This document shows positions 8,638 through 17,411 of a DNA stretch of 64,000 bases, in pieces. Made by a program: the position numbers and the translations under genes. Where the stretch lies: positions 1 through 64,000 of the forward strand of contig NZ_JAPFGY010000002.1 of NCBI RefSeq assembly GCF_026586795.1, written 5' to 3'. The notes beneath the pieces are model-generated. The model was given only the letters and a program-made list of their open reading frames with translations, made no database searches and was not told the origin of the DNA. How positions within the stretch are numbered: the first letter of the stretch is position 1; each line of letters starts with the position of its first letter. Origin of the DNA: Erythrobacter sp. WG. Lineage in GTDB: Bacteria; Pseudomonadota; Alphaproteobacteria; Sphingomonadales; Sphingomonadaceae.

Positions 8638-9030
8638 ATGGACACGCCCCGCGCCTTTCCCCTCTGGCTCCTGCGCCTTGCGCTGGCATCGCCCTTCCTG
8701 TTCAGCGGGCTGACCAAGGCCCTCGACTTCACCGGCGCGACCGCCGAGGTGCGCGGCCTGACCGGGCTGAAGCCTGCGGGCGCCTTCGCCGCCGCGGTAG
8801 TTGCGGTGCAACTCGGCGGATCCGCGCTGCTGCTTGCCGGAGGGTGGGCGGTGGGGATCGGCGCGGCGCTGCTCGCCGGCTTCACGCTGGTCGCGACGCT
8901 GGTCGCGCACGACTTCTGGAACCGGCCGGCGGGCACGGCCTTGCGCGATGCGACCACCTTCTTCGAGCATGTCGCACTCATCGCCGGGCTCGGGCTTGCC
9001 GCATGGGTTAGCGCGCGGAGGCCGGGATGA
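8638..9030 (+). CDS. DoxX family membrane protein
   Basis: 130 residues, ATG 2 bases after the amidohydrolase stop. Four hydrophobic segments with the DoxX pattern: 'WLLRLALASPFLFSGLTKALDF', 'AAVVAVQLGGSALLLAGGWAVGIGAALLAGFTLVATLVAHDFW' and 'HVALIAGLGLAAWV'. DoxX proteins are small inner-membrane proteins; related members work with quinone or thiol redox systems, but no catalytic residue is evident here. Its stop overlaps the next ATG by 4 bases, so it belongs to the same operon. Confidence 0.83.
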   Translation: MDTPRAFPLWLLRLALASPFLFSGLTKALDFTGATAEVRGLTGLKPAGAFAAAVVAVQLGGSALLLAGGWAVGIGAALLAGFTLVATLVAHDFWNRPAGTALRDATTFFEHVALIAGLGLAAWVSARRPG

Positions 9031-9707
9031 GCGCGGGAAAGCCCGCCGGACTTCTGTCGCTGGCCACGCTGCTCGCCTTCCTGTCGGGCTTCGTCGACAC
9101 CGCGGCCTTCATCCACATGAAAGGCCTGTTCGTGGCCCACGTGACGGGCAACTTCGTGCTGCTGGGCGCCGCGCTGGCGAGCGGCGGGGCCATCGCGGGC
9201 AAGGGCCCCGAAGCGCTGCAGCTCGCCGCGCTTCCGGTGTTCTTCGTGGCCGCCATGCTGACGGGGGCCATCGCCGGGCGGCTTTCGCCGGACCGCAGCC
9301 TCGCGGGGATCGTGTGGAGCGCGATGCTGCTGATGCTCTGTGTCGCGGGGGCGAGCGCGGTGCTGGGCAGCGGGCCGTGGGATGCGGCGAGCGCGGTGGT
9401 GTTGATCGCGGCGATGGGAATGCTCAATGCCGCGCACCGGCTCAATCCCGCGATGGGCCCGCCGTTTGCGGTGATGACCGGCAATGTCGCCGCGCTCGCG
9501 ATCCGCACCGCCGAGGTCCTGCACCTCGCCCCGCCGTCGGCGGGCGGCACCTCGGATGCGAGCAGGCCCGAAGCGAGGATGCTGCGCGCGGTGATCGGCT
9601 TTGCCGCAGGATGCGCGGCTGGCGCGCTGTCCCAGACGACGTTCGGCCTTGCGGCGGTGGGCCTTCCCGCCGTGCTGGTGATGGCGCGCCTGGCGCTACG
9701 AAAGTGA
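9027..9707 (+). CDS. DUF1275 (YoaK family) membrane protein
   Basis: 226 residues, start overlapping the DoxX stop (ATGA). Six or seven hydrophobic segments. The family signature is clear: 'LLAFLSGFVDTAAFIHMKGLFVAHVTGNFVLLGAAL', 'AMGMLNAAHRLNPAMGPPFAVMTGNVAALAIRTAEV', and a C-terminal 'VIGFAAGCAAGALSQTTFGLAAVGLPAVLVMARLAL'. Members are inner-membrane proteins of unknown transport role. It closes the cluster that starts at 5631; the next gene begins 109 bases later and belongs to an efflux operon. Confidence 0.85.
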   Translation: MSAGKPAGLLSLATLLAFLSGFVDTAAFIHMKGLFVAHVTGNFVLLGAALASGGAIAGKGPEALQLAALPVFFVAAMLTGAIAGRLSPDRSLAGIVWSAMLLMLCVAGASAVLGSGPWDAASAVVLIAAMGMLNAAHRLNPAMGPPFAVMTGNVAALAIRTAEVLHLAPPSAGGTSDASRPEARMLRAVIGFAAGCAAGALSQTTFGLAAVGLPAVLVMARLALRK

Positions 9708-9816
9708 GATTCCGGCCGTGCCGAGGGGACCGAAACTGCCGCTCGCCCCGCCGCGGGGGAGAGGTTCGCGAAATGGCCACAATTCTGTAGCATCGTATGG
9801 CCGAACAGGGGCGAAT

Positions 9817-11007
9817 ATGAACAGTATCAAGTTGCTAATCCTCGCCGCCGGGTTGCTGGCGGTCGCCGCCTGCTCCGCGCCCGAACCTGCGGCTCCGCCG
9901 CCGCCGACCGTGGCGGTGGCGGCGCCGCTCAAGCGCAGCATCACCGATTGGGACGATTATGTGGGACGTTTCGAGGCGATCGAGGATGTCGAGGTCCTGC
10001 CGCGGGTGTCGGGCAACGTCACCCGCATCGCCTTCCGCGAGGGTCTGACAGTCGGCAAGGGCCAAGTGCTCTACGAAATCGATCCCCGCCCGTTCCGCGC
10101 CGCGCTGGCCCAGGCCGAGGCGGAGGTGGCACGCGCCCGCGCCAACGCGGCGGTCGCGAGGAGCGAGCTCGCCCGCGCCGAGACGCTGCTGCCCGACGCC
10201 GCGATCAGCAAGGAGCTCTACGAGCAGAAGCGCGCCGCTGCCCGCGCCGCCGATGCCGCGGTTGCCGCCGCCCGCGCGAGCGCTGAGGCGCGCCAGCTCG
10301 ATCTTTCCTTCACCCAGGTCCGCGCCCCCGTCGCCGGCCGCGTCTCCGACCGCCGCGCCTCGCTCGGCGATTACGTGACCGCAGGGCAGACCGTGCTCAC
10401 CCGCGTGGTCTCCGTCGACCCGATCTGGTTCACCTTCGACGGGGCGGAGAGCTTCTACCTCAAGTATATCCGCCAGGACGCGAGCGGCGAGCGCAAGTCC
10501 TCGCGCTATGCCCCCAACCCTGTCGAGATCCAGCTGGCCGACGAGGAAGGCTATCGCTGGAAGGGCCGCATGGTGTTTGTCGACAACGCGCTCGATCCGC
10601 GCTCGGGCACGATCAAGGCGCGCGCCGAGGTGGCGAACCCCAGCGGCTTCCTTGTCCCCGGCCTGTTCGGCCGCGCGCGGCTGCTCGGCTCGGGGGCCTA
10701 TGACGGTCTGCTGGTGCCCGACGAGGCAGTGATCACCGACCAGACCCGCCGCGCGGTGTTCGTGCTCGGCAAGGACAACAAGGTCGAGATGCGCAATGTC
10801 GAACTCGGCCCGATGGTGGAAGGGCTGAGGGCCGTCAGGAGCGGATTAAAGCCGACCGACAAGGTCGTGCTTGACGGCCTCGCCCGGCTCCAGCCCGGTG
10901 CGGTGGTGACGCCCAAGCAGGGTGCGATCCGCCCGCGCGCCAAGAACGCAGCGCCGGTCGCGCTGCCGGTCTCCGCGCCGCCGGCCGCCGAAGCCAAGTC
11001 GCAGTAA
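9817..11007 (+). CDS. RND efflux periplasmic adaptor lipoprotein (MexA/AcrA type)
   Basis: 396 residues. The ATG at 9817 gives a lipoprotein signal with lipobox 'LLAVAAC'. The order of domains is that of membrane fusion proteins: lipoyl half ('VEVLPRVSGNVTRIAFREGLTVGKGQVLYEIDPRPF'), an alpha-helical hairpin with Ala/Arg heptads (about residues 95-165), second lipoyl half ('TQVRAPVAGRVSDRRASLGDYVTAGQ'), beta-barrel ('YRWKGRMVFVDNALDPRSGTIKARAEV') and membrane-proximal domain ('LLVPDEAVITDQTRRAVFVL'). It links the inner-membrane pump to the outer-membrane channel encoded next. No regulator gene is adjacent. Confidence 0.93.
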   Translation: MNSIKLLILAAGLLAVAACSAPEPAAPPPPTVAVAAPLKRSITDWDDYVGRFEAIEDVEVLPRVSGNVTRIAFREGLTVGKGQVLYEIDPRPFRAALAQAEAEVARARANAAVARSELARAETLLPDAAISKELYEQKRAAARAADAAVAAARASAEARQLDLSFTQVRAPVAGRVSDRRASLGDYVTAGQTVLTRVVSVDPIWFTFDGAESFYLKYIRQDASGERKSSRYAPNPVEIQLADEEGYRWKGRMVFVDNALDPRSGTIKARAEVANPSGFLVPGLFGRARLLGSGAYDGLLVPDEAVITDQTRRAVFVLGKDNKVEMRNVELGPMVEGLRAVRSGLKPTDKVVLDGLARLQPGAVVTPKQGAIRPRAKNAAPVALPVSAPPAAEAKSQ

Positions 11008-11019
11008 GGGCGGGCCGCG

Positions 11020-14000
11020 ATGACCTTCCCGCACTTCTTCATCAACCGCCCGATTTTCGCGGCGGTGCTGTCGATCCTGATCGTGATCGTCGGCGCGATC
11101 GCCTACCCGGCCCTGCCCGTGGCCCAATATCCCGAGATCGCGCCGCCCACCGTGGTCGTCTCGGCCAGCTTCCCCGGTGCCTCGGCCGAGACCCTGGCGG
11201 AGACCGTCGCCGCCCCGCTCGAGGAGCAGATCAACGGGGTGGAGGATATGCTCTACATGTCCTCCTCCTCCACCGGGGACGGCAATGTCACGATCACCGT
11301 CACCTTCGCGCAAGGGACCGATGTCGATCAGGCGCAGGTGCTGGTGCAGAACCGCGTCTCGACCGCCGAGCCGCGCCTGCCCGAGGATGTGCGGCGGCTG
11401 GGCGTCACGGTGCGCAAGAATTCGCCCGACCTGCTGATGGTCGCGACGCTGATCTCGCCCGACGATCGCTACAACCAGCAATACCTGTCGAACTACGCGA
11501 CGCTCCAGCTGGTCGACCGGCTGAGCCGCGTCGAGGGCGTGGGGAGCGTGCGCATCTTCGGCGGGCGCGACTATTCGATGCGGGTGTGGATCGACCCGGA
11601 CCGGGCGGCCACGCTGAACCTCGATGCCTCCGAGATCGTCGCCGCAGTGCGCGCGCAGAACGTGCAGGTCGCCGCGGGCGCGGTGGGCCAGCCGCCCTAC
11701 AATACCGGCGGCACCGCCTTCACGCTCAACATCCAGACGCAGGGGCGGCTGGTGACCGTCGAGGATTTCGGCGCGATCATCGTCAAGCGGTTCGACGACG
11801 GGCGCCTGATCCGCCTGCGCGACGTGGCGCGGATCGAGCTCGGCGCGCAGGACTACAGCGTCAACGCCTTCAATTCGGGCAAGTCGACCGTCGCCGTGGT
11901 CGTCTCGCAGCTTCCGGGATCGAACGCCCTCGCGACCGCCGAGGCGGTGCGCGCCGAGCTCGACAGCGCGAAGCGGGACTTCCCGCCGGGGCTCGAATAC
12001 GCGATCCCCTATGCGCCCACGACCTATATCGAAGCCTCGATCGCGGCGGTCGAGGACACGCTGTTCGAGGCGATCGTGCTGGTCGCGCTGGTGGTGCTGG
12101 TGTTCCTGCAAAGCTGGCGCGCGGCGCTGATCCCGATCATCGCCATCCCCGTCTCGCTGATCGGCTCCTTCGCCTTCCTTGCGGCGTTCGGCTTCAGCCT
12201 CAACAACCTCTCGCTGTTCGGGCTGGTGCTCGCCATCGGCATCGTCGTCGACGACGCCATCGTGGTGGTCGAGAACGTCGAGCGCGTGATGGAGGAGGAG
12301 GGCCTCTCCCCGCGCGAGGCGGCGCACAAGACGATGGACGAGGTCTCCGGCGCGCTGATCGCGATTGCGCTGGTGCTGATCGGGGTGTTCCTGCCGACCA
12401 GCTTCATCCCCGGCATCTCGGGCCAGTTCTACCGTCAGTTCGCGCTCACCATCATGAGCGCGACGGCGATTTCGGCCTTCGTGTCGCTGACCCTGTCGCC
12501 GGCGCTCGCCGCGCTGCTTCTCAAGCCCAAGGCGCACGGCGACACGCCCCCCGCGCCCGGCTGGCGCGGCTGGGGCACGCGCTTCGCCCGCGGCTTCAAC
12601 CGCGGCTTCGACCGGCTGTCGAGCCGCTACGGCCGCTTCAGTGCGCGCGCGGTCAGGATGCTGGCGATCGTCGGCATCGCCTATGGCGCGCTGATCGGCC
12701 TCACCGTCTGGCGCTTTGCCGAGACGCCTTCGGGGTTCATCCCGGCGCAGGACCAAGGGTATCTCATCGCGGTCCTGCAAATGCCCCCCGGCACCTCGCT
12801 CGAGCGCACCACCGAGGCGCTCGAGCAGGCGCAGAAGATCGCGCTCGCCAACCCGGCGACAGCCAGCACCGTGGCCTTCGGCGGCTTCGATGGGGCGACC
12901 TTCACCAATGCGCCCAATGCCGCGGCGATGTTCGTGTCGTTGAAGCCCAAGGATCAGCGCGCGGGCGCGAACCAGGTCCTCGGCGAGCTGAACGGCGCGC
13001 TCCAGTCGATCACGGCAGGCAGCATCTTCGTGATCCCGCCGCCGCCCGTCTCCGGGATCGGCACCGGCGGCGGCTTCAAGATGATGCTCGAGGACCGCGG
13101 CGGGGCGGGCTATCAGGCATTGGAGACGGTCGCTTTCACGATGATGATGAAGGCCAACCAGGCGCCGGGCATCGGCGGGGCCTTCACCACCTTCAACACC
13201 CGCACCCCGCGCCTCTACGCCGATATCGACCGGGAGCGGGCCGAACAACTGGGCGTCCCGCTCGAGAATGTGTTCGCCACCCTCGCGACCTATCTCGGCT
13301 CGACCTATGTCAACGATTTCAACCTCTTGGGGCGCACCTTCCGGGTTACGGCGCAGGCCGACGCCCCGTTCCGCGAAAGCGCGGCCGATATCCTGCGCCT
13401 GCGCGTGCGCTCCGACAGCGGCGCGATGGTGCCGCTAGGGGCGTTCCTGACGATCCGCAACGAGGGCGGTCCCTACCGCGTGGTGCGCTACAACCTCTAT
13501 CCTGCAGCCGAATTGCAGGGGAACACCCTGCCAGGCTTCTCCTCGGGCCAGTCGCTGGGCACGATGGAAAAGCTCGCCGATGAAACCCTGCCGCAGGGCT
13601 TCGCCTTCGACTGGACCGAGCTTGCTTTCGAACAGAAGCAGGCGGGCAACACCGGGACAATCGCCTTTGCCCTTGCGGTGGTGTTCGTCTTCCTGCTGCT
13701 CGCCGCGCAATATGAAAGCCTGGTGCTGCCGCTGGCGGTGATCCTGATCGTGCCGATGTGCCTGCTGGCCGCCTTGCTGGGGGTCAATGTCATGCGGCTC
13801 GACAACAACATCCTCACCCAGATCGGCCTCGTGGTGCTGATCGGGCTCGCGGCGAAGAACGCGATCCTGATCGTCGAATTCGCGCGGCAGAACGAGGACC
13901 ATGGCATGGAGCTGCGGCAGGCGGCGCAGGAGGCGGCGAAGCTGCGCCTGCGGCCGATCCTGATGACCTCGATCGCCTTCATTCTCGGCGTCCTGCCGCT

Positions 14001-14238
14001 GGTCCTGGGCCAGGGTCCGGGCTCCGAGATGCGTCAGGCGCTCGGCGTCGCGGTGTTCTTCGGGATGCTCGGAGTGACCGTGTTCGGCCTGATCTTCACC
14101 CCCGCCTTCTACGTCATCGCCCGGTTGTTCGGCGACTGGGTGGGCCGGCGGCTCAAGCGCCGCAAGCCCCCCGCCGAAGCCGCAGGCGAGGCGCCCCCTG
14201 CGCCCTCCTCCCCGCCCCAGCCGGAGCCCGGCGCATGA
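11020..14238 (+). CDS. HAE1-family RND multidrug efflux permease (AcrB/MexB type)
   Basis: 1072 residues, 12 bases after the adaptor. A proton-driven trimeric inner-membrane pump for hydrophobic compounds. Seen: N-terminal helix 'FFINRPIFAAVLSILIVIVGAIAYPALPVAQYPEIAPPTV', porter-domain motifs 'YMSSSSTGDGNVTITVTFAQGTD' and 'QNRVSTAEPRLP', the proton-relay pair Asp411-Asp412 in 'GIVVDDAIVVVENVER', the linker near 'SGFIPAQDQGYL', and Lys946 in 'GLAAKNAILIVEFARQ'. Twelve transmembrane helices in the usual 1+5+1+5 layout. The C-terminus is a Pro/Glu/Ala-rich cytoplasmic tail. The stop overlaps the start of the outer-membrane gene, completing a tripartite operon. Confidence 0.96.
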   Translation: MTFPHFFINRPIFAAVLSILIVIVGAIAYPALPVAQYPEIAPPTVVVSASFPGASAETLAETVAAPLEEQINGVEDMLYMSSSSTGDGNVTITVTFAQGTDVDQAQVLVQNRVSTAEPRLPEDVRRLGVTVRKNSPDLLMVATLISPDDRYNQQYLSNYATLQLVDRLSRVEGVGSVRIFGGRDYSMRVWIDPDRAATLNLDASEIVAAVRAQNVQVAAGAVGQPPYNTGGTAFTLNIQTQGRLVTVEDFGAIIVKRFDDGRLIRLRDVARIELGAQDYSVNAFNSGKSTVAVVVSQLPGSNALATAEAVRAELDSAKRDFPPGLEYAIPYAPTTYIEASIAAVEDTLFEAIVLVALVVLVFLQSWRAALIPIIAIPVSLIGSFAFLAAFGFSLNNLSLFGLVLAIGIVVDDAIVVVENVERVMEEEGLSPREAAHKTMDEVSGALIAIALVLIGVFLPTSFIPGISGQFYRQFALTIMSATAISAFVSLTLSPALAALLLKPKAHGDTPPAPGWRGWGTRFARGFNRGFDRLSSRYGRFSARAVRMLAIVGIAYGALIGLTVWRFAETPSGFIPAQDQGYLIAVLQMPPGTSLERTTEALEQAQKIALANPATASTVAFGGFDGATFTNAPNAAAMFVSLKPKDQRAGANQVLGELNGALQSITAGSIFVIPPPPVSGIGTGGGFKMMLEDRGGAGYQALETVAFTMMMKANQAPGIGGAFTTFNTRTPRLYADIDRERAEQLGVPLENVFATLATYLGSTYVNDFNLLGRTFRVTAQADAPFRESAADILRLRVRSDSGAMVPLGAFLTIRNEGGPYRVVRYNLYPAAELQGNTLPGFSSGQSLGTMEKLADETLPQGFAFDWTELAFEQKQAGNTGTIAFALAVVFVFLLLAAQYESLVLPLAVILIVPMCLLAALLGVNVMRLDNNILTQIGLVVLIGLAAKNAILIVEFARQNEDHGMELRQAAQEAAKLRLRPILMTSIAFILGVLPLVLGQGPGSEMRQALGVAVFFGMLGVTVFGLIFTPAFYVIARLFGDWVGRRLKRRKPPAEAAGEAPPAPSSPPQPEPGA

Positions 14239-15680
14239 GCCGCGCGCGCGCCCTCGTTCCGCTCGCCGCCGCGCTGACCCTCGGCGCCTGCGCGGTCGGG
14301 CCCGACTATGCCGTGCCGCCTTCGCCCGGAGGCCCTTCGCCGAGGCTCACCGAGGCCGATGCGGTGGCGACCGCGCCGACCCCGCTGCCGCCGCAATGGT
14401 GGCGATTGTTCGGCGATCCGGTGCTCGACACCCTCGTCACCCGCGCGCTCGATCGCAACACCGACCTGCGCATCGCCGCCGCCAACCTCCAGCGCGCCCG
14501 GGCCCTCACCTCCGAGGCGCGCGCCGGGCGCCTGCCGTCGACCACATTGAACGCCCAATACGTGCGCCAGCGCTTCGGCGGGCAGGTGTTCAACGCGATC
14601 GGCAACGTGCCGGTGGTGACCACCGACTTCTTCACCACCGGGGTCGATGCGAGCTACGAGATCGACCTGTTCGGCGGGGTGAGCCGCGCGGTGCGCGCCG
14701 CCATCGCCGACGAGCAGGCGGCCCGCGCGCAGGTCGATGCCGCGCGGGTCGCGGTCGCCGCCGAGGTCGCACGGACCTACACGCAAGGCTGCGCGCTCGC
14801 GGTGCGGGTCAAGACCGCCGAGGAGGCCGTCGCCCTCACCCGCCGCTCGCTCGCGCTGGTCGAGAGCACCACGCGCGCCGGCTACACCGACGCACGCGAC
14901 CTTGCCGCCGCGCGCACCGCGCTCGCCCAGGCCGAGGCCGCGCTGCCACAGCTCATCGCCGAGCGGCGCGCCTCGCTCTATGCGCTCGCCTTCCTGACGG
15001 GCGATCCGCCCGAGGATGTCTCGGACAGCGCCGCCGCCTGCGCCGCCGTGCCGGGCCTTGCCGCGCCGCTTCCGGTGGGCGACGGGCAGGCGCTGCTCGC
15101 CCGCCGCCCCGATGTCCGCGCGGCCGAACGCACGCTCGCCGCCGACACCGAGCGGGTCGGAGTCGCCATCGCCGCGCTTTATCCGCAGATCCGCCTGCTC
15201 GGCACGCCCTCGCTGGGCTCGACGCGGATCGGCGACCTCGGCAACGCGGCGAGCTTCGGCTTCTCGATCGGGCCGGCAATCAGCTGGAACTTCCCCTTCA
15301 ACGGCGCCGCGCGCGCGCGCGTGCGGGCCGCGCGGGCGGGCACCGACGCATCGCTCGCGCGCTTCGATGCTGCGGTGCTCGGCGCGCTTCAGGAGGTCGA
15401 GCAGGCGCTCGCCCGCCTGTCGGGTGCCCTGGCCGCGGAGGCGAAGCTCCTCGAGGCGGCCGATGCCGCGAAGGAGACCGCGCGGCTGACCGAATTGCGC
15501 TTCAAGGCAGGCAGCGACGATGCGCTGCGTCTCATCGAGGTCCAGCGCCAGTGGCGCGCGGCCGAAGCGTCATACGCCGAAGCTGCCGGCGCCCGCGCCG
15601 AGGCGCAGGTCACCGTCTTCCGCGCGCTCGGGGGCGGATGGGAGGGTGTGGAGAGCGCAGCACCCGATGCGGCAAGCTAG
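14235..15680 (+). CDS. RND efflux outer-membrane lipoprotein, NodT family
   Basis: 481 residues, ATG overlapping the pump stop (ATGA). Lipoprotein signal with lipobox 'LTLGAC'. Two OEP repeats are visible: 'QWWRLFGDPVLDTLVTRALDRNTDLRIAAANLQRAR' with 'SYEIDLFGGVSRAVRAA' in the first, and 'LARRPDVRAAERTLAADTERVGVAIAALYPQIRLLGTPSLGS' with 'ISWNFPFNGAARARVRAA' in the second. These motifs are standard for NodT/OprM channels. It forms the trimeric outer-membrane exit duct for the preceding pump. About 400 bases without a recognisable gene follow. Confidence 0.94.
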   Translation: MSRARALVPLAAALTLGACAVGPDYAVPPSPGGPSPRLTEADAVATAPTPLPPQWWRLFGDPVLDTLVTRALDRNTDLRIAAANLQRARALTSEARAGRLPSTTLNAQYVRQRFGGQVFNAIGNVPVVTTDFFTTGVDASYEIDLFGGVSRAVRAAIADEQAARAQVDAARVAVAAEVARTYTQGCALAVRVKTAEEAVALTRRSLALVESTTRAGYTDARDLAAARTALAQAEAALPQLIAERRASLYALAFLTGDPPEDVSDSAAACAAVPGLAAPLPVGDGQALLARRPDVRAAERTLAADTERVGVAIAALYPQIRLLGTPSLGSTRIGDLGNAASFGFSIGPAISWNFPFNGAARARVRAARAGTDASLARFDAAVLGALQEVEQALARLSGALAAEAKLLEAADAAKETARLTELRFKAGSDDALRLIEVQRQWRAAEASYAEAAGARAEAQVTVFRALGGGWEGVESAAPDAAS

Positions 15681-16086
15681 AGGCGCTTGCAGCCTCGCGG
15701 GAACCGCCGGGGCTGAAGGTCGATCACTTGCATCAGGGGCGGGTGTCATGCGCTGAAGCGCCGCGCGCTGGCTGAAGCGGCACGTCGGGCGGGAGCCGCT
15801 CGCGCCCATAATCTTTGAACGGGATGCAGCGATGCCACGCGCCGGTCAGCGCCCGCGCGCCATCCCGGGAACGCCCGGCGCCTGCCGACCGAGGCGGGCG
15901 AGCGCGCTCTCAACTTCCCGCGGTCCGATCGTCCCCCCACGGCACGGCGCCCAAACGGGCGCCCGCGTGCGATTGCGAAGTGCCTCTTAAGCGCGGCAAG
16001 CTTGGGCCGTTCTGCTCCCCGCAAGGCCGCTTGGCCTGTCGGCGCAGGGCAGGTCTGGTCATGCCGTTCCCCAGGGAGGCCGAGCG
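15681..16086. other. Intergenic stretch between efflux operon and pilus locus
   Basis: No gene supported. A weak GAGGC/GCCTC hairpin at about 15681-15697 lacks a U-tract. The frames in both directions are Arg/Ala/Pro-rich shadows. An AGGGAGG ribosome-binding site precedes the ATG at 16087. Confidence 0.5.
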
Positions 16087-16515
16087 ATGCCGCAGCCGTA
16101 CCGTTCCGGGCACAGCCCTTTCCGGCAGGGTCGCACCGTGCTGCGGGCGGGCGCCTTGGCCGGCCCTCTGGGCGTGCTCGCAGCCTCCGGAGCGCTTGCG
16201 GCGGACGGGCTGCGCTGGAACCTCGAGGCGACCGTGCCGGTGATCTGCGCAATCCTCGAAGTCCAGACCCGCGCCGACCAGCCGGCCGGCCTTGCGGTGG
16301 CGACCAGCTGCAATGCCGAGCGCTACCAGCTCACGGTCACCCGCGCCGCCGGCCCTGCGGGCCTGCGCGCGGCGCGCAGTTCGGCAGGCCCCGTGCAGAT
16401 CAGCGGCAGCGCCGTCACCATCACCAGCACCCGTCCGGGCTATGCCCTCACCACGATCGAGCTCGCCGAACCGGTCGGCACAGAGCGGTTCGCCGTGACC
16501 GTCCAGCCGCTCTAG
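16087..16515 (+). CDS. Small secreted spore-coat-U-like protein
   Basis: 142 residues with a good AGGGAGG ribosome-binding site. Signal peptide probably cleaved near residue 39 ('ASGALAAD'), leaving about 100 residues. Two cysteines, Cys54 ('VPVICAILEV') and Cys75 ('TSCNAERYQLTV'), are placed like the disulfide pair of spore-coat-U pilin domains. The rest alternates beta-strand-like segments and ends 'ERFAVTVQPL', which resembles a terminal G strand. It is convergent with the pilus operon, the two stop codons overlapping in a shared CTAG. A role as a minor pilin or pilus-associated factor is inference; similarity to any named protein is weak. Confidence 0.6.
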   Translation: MPQPYRSGHSPFRQGRTVLRAGALAGPLGVLAASGALAADGLRWNLEATVPVICAILEVQTRADQPAGLAVATSCNAERYQLTVTRAAGPAGLRAARSSAGPVQISGSAVTITSTRPGYALTTIELAEPVGTERFAVTVQPL

Positions 16516-17411
16516 TAGGCGGTGTAGAGCAAGGTCAGCACGTCGCGGTAATCGCCCGCGAAGCGGTTGGTGCCAGGCGCAACCTCGAGCACCATTTCCT
16601 CGCGCTGCGCGATGAGGCCGCGGAACGGGCGGTTGATCTGCGCCCCGGCGGCGAGGTTCACCGGCGCCCCGTCATAGGTCAGCCGGTAAGCAATCGCAGT
16701 CCGCGCACCCTGCACGGTGTGGACCAGTTGGCCCCGGTTTTGCGACTGGATGGTGATGTTGACCGCCGCGTTGCTCTGGTAGAACACCGCCGTGCGGATC
16801 ACCGAGCCTGCGGTCACCTCGCCGAAACTGAGATCGCGGCTCATCGCGCCCTGTTCGGCGAGGAACTTGATCGCCGGGCGCACCGTGATCGTGAACAGCA
16901 CGGCCTGCGGCAGGCCGTTGCCGACCTGCACCAGCACCGTGCCGCGATATTCGCCCGCGGCAGGAAACTGCCCCGCGCTCAGTTCGAACAGGTCGATCGT
17001 CACCGCCTCGCCGCGCACCAGCCGGCTGCGGGCATTGCCGGCGAGTTCGAAGCGGGTGACGTTGGCCTGCGAGACCTGTGCGGAATTGAGCTGGACGAAG
17101 CCCAGCTGGTAGCTGCCATTGGCGAAGACGAACGCGGTCCCCGATTGCGGGGTGATCGTAACGGCTGCGCTGGTGCAGCCGCGCGGCACGTCCTCGCCCG
17201 CAGCCTGAAGCGTGATCTGGAGCACGGTGCGGTTGGCCTGGTTGGGATCATAGCTCTGCCCGCTCGCCTGCCGGCCGGTGATGCGGTAGCCCTCGGAACA
17301 GGCGCCGCCGCCGTTCTGCGCGAGCGCGGCGGTGCCTGCCGCAAGGGTCGCCAACACCAGCAGCACTGCCGCCGCGGCGCGCATCGCCAGCCCGATCCGA
17401 AGCCCGTTCAT
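16512..17411 (-). CDS. Spore-coat-U domain pilus protein, probable tip or minor subunit
   Basis: 299 residues. The signal peptide ends at about residue 32 ('GTAALAQ'). Cys38 and Cys79 form the expected pair of the first beta domain. A second domain of about 130 residues follows and ends 'NRFAGDYRDVLTLLYTAY', the same kind of closing strand as in the three pilins upstream ('GNYRDTVTITVTA'). Two-domain size and last position in the operon fit a tip adhesin or terminator subunit, as in other chaperone-usher systems; this is inference. Its ATG overlaps the usher stop by 4 bases. Confidence 0.72.
   Translation of the reverse strand: MNGLRIGLAMRAAAAVLLVLATLAAGTAALAQNGGGACSEGYRITGRQASGQSYDPNQANRTVLQITLQAAGEDVPRGCTSAAVTITPQSGTAFVFANGSYQLGFVQLNSAQVSQANVTRFELAGNARSRLVRGEAVTIDLFELSAGQFPAAGEYRGTVLVQVGNGLPQAVLFTITVRPAIKFLAEQGAMSRDLSFGEVTAGSVIRTAVFYQSNAAVNITIQSQNRGQLVHTVQGARTAIAYRLTYDGAPVNLAAGAQINRPFRGLIAQREEMVLEVAPGTNRFAGDYRDVLTLLYTAY

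Noticed and set aside
6458-8689. 743-codon open frame on the minus strand opposite the amidohydrolase
   Set aside because: Shadow frame without recognisable motifs; the sense strand encodes conserved metal-binding motifs.
10846-13248. 800-codon open frame on the minus strand opposite the RND pump gene
   Set aside because: Arg/Asp/His/Gly-rich shadow of a GC-rich gene; no domain, and the plus-strand pump is unmistakable.
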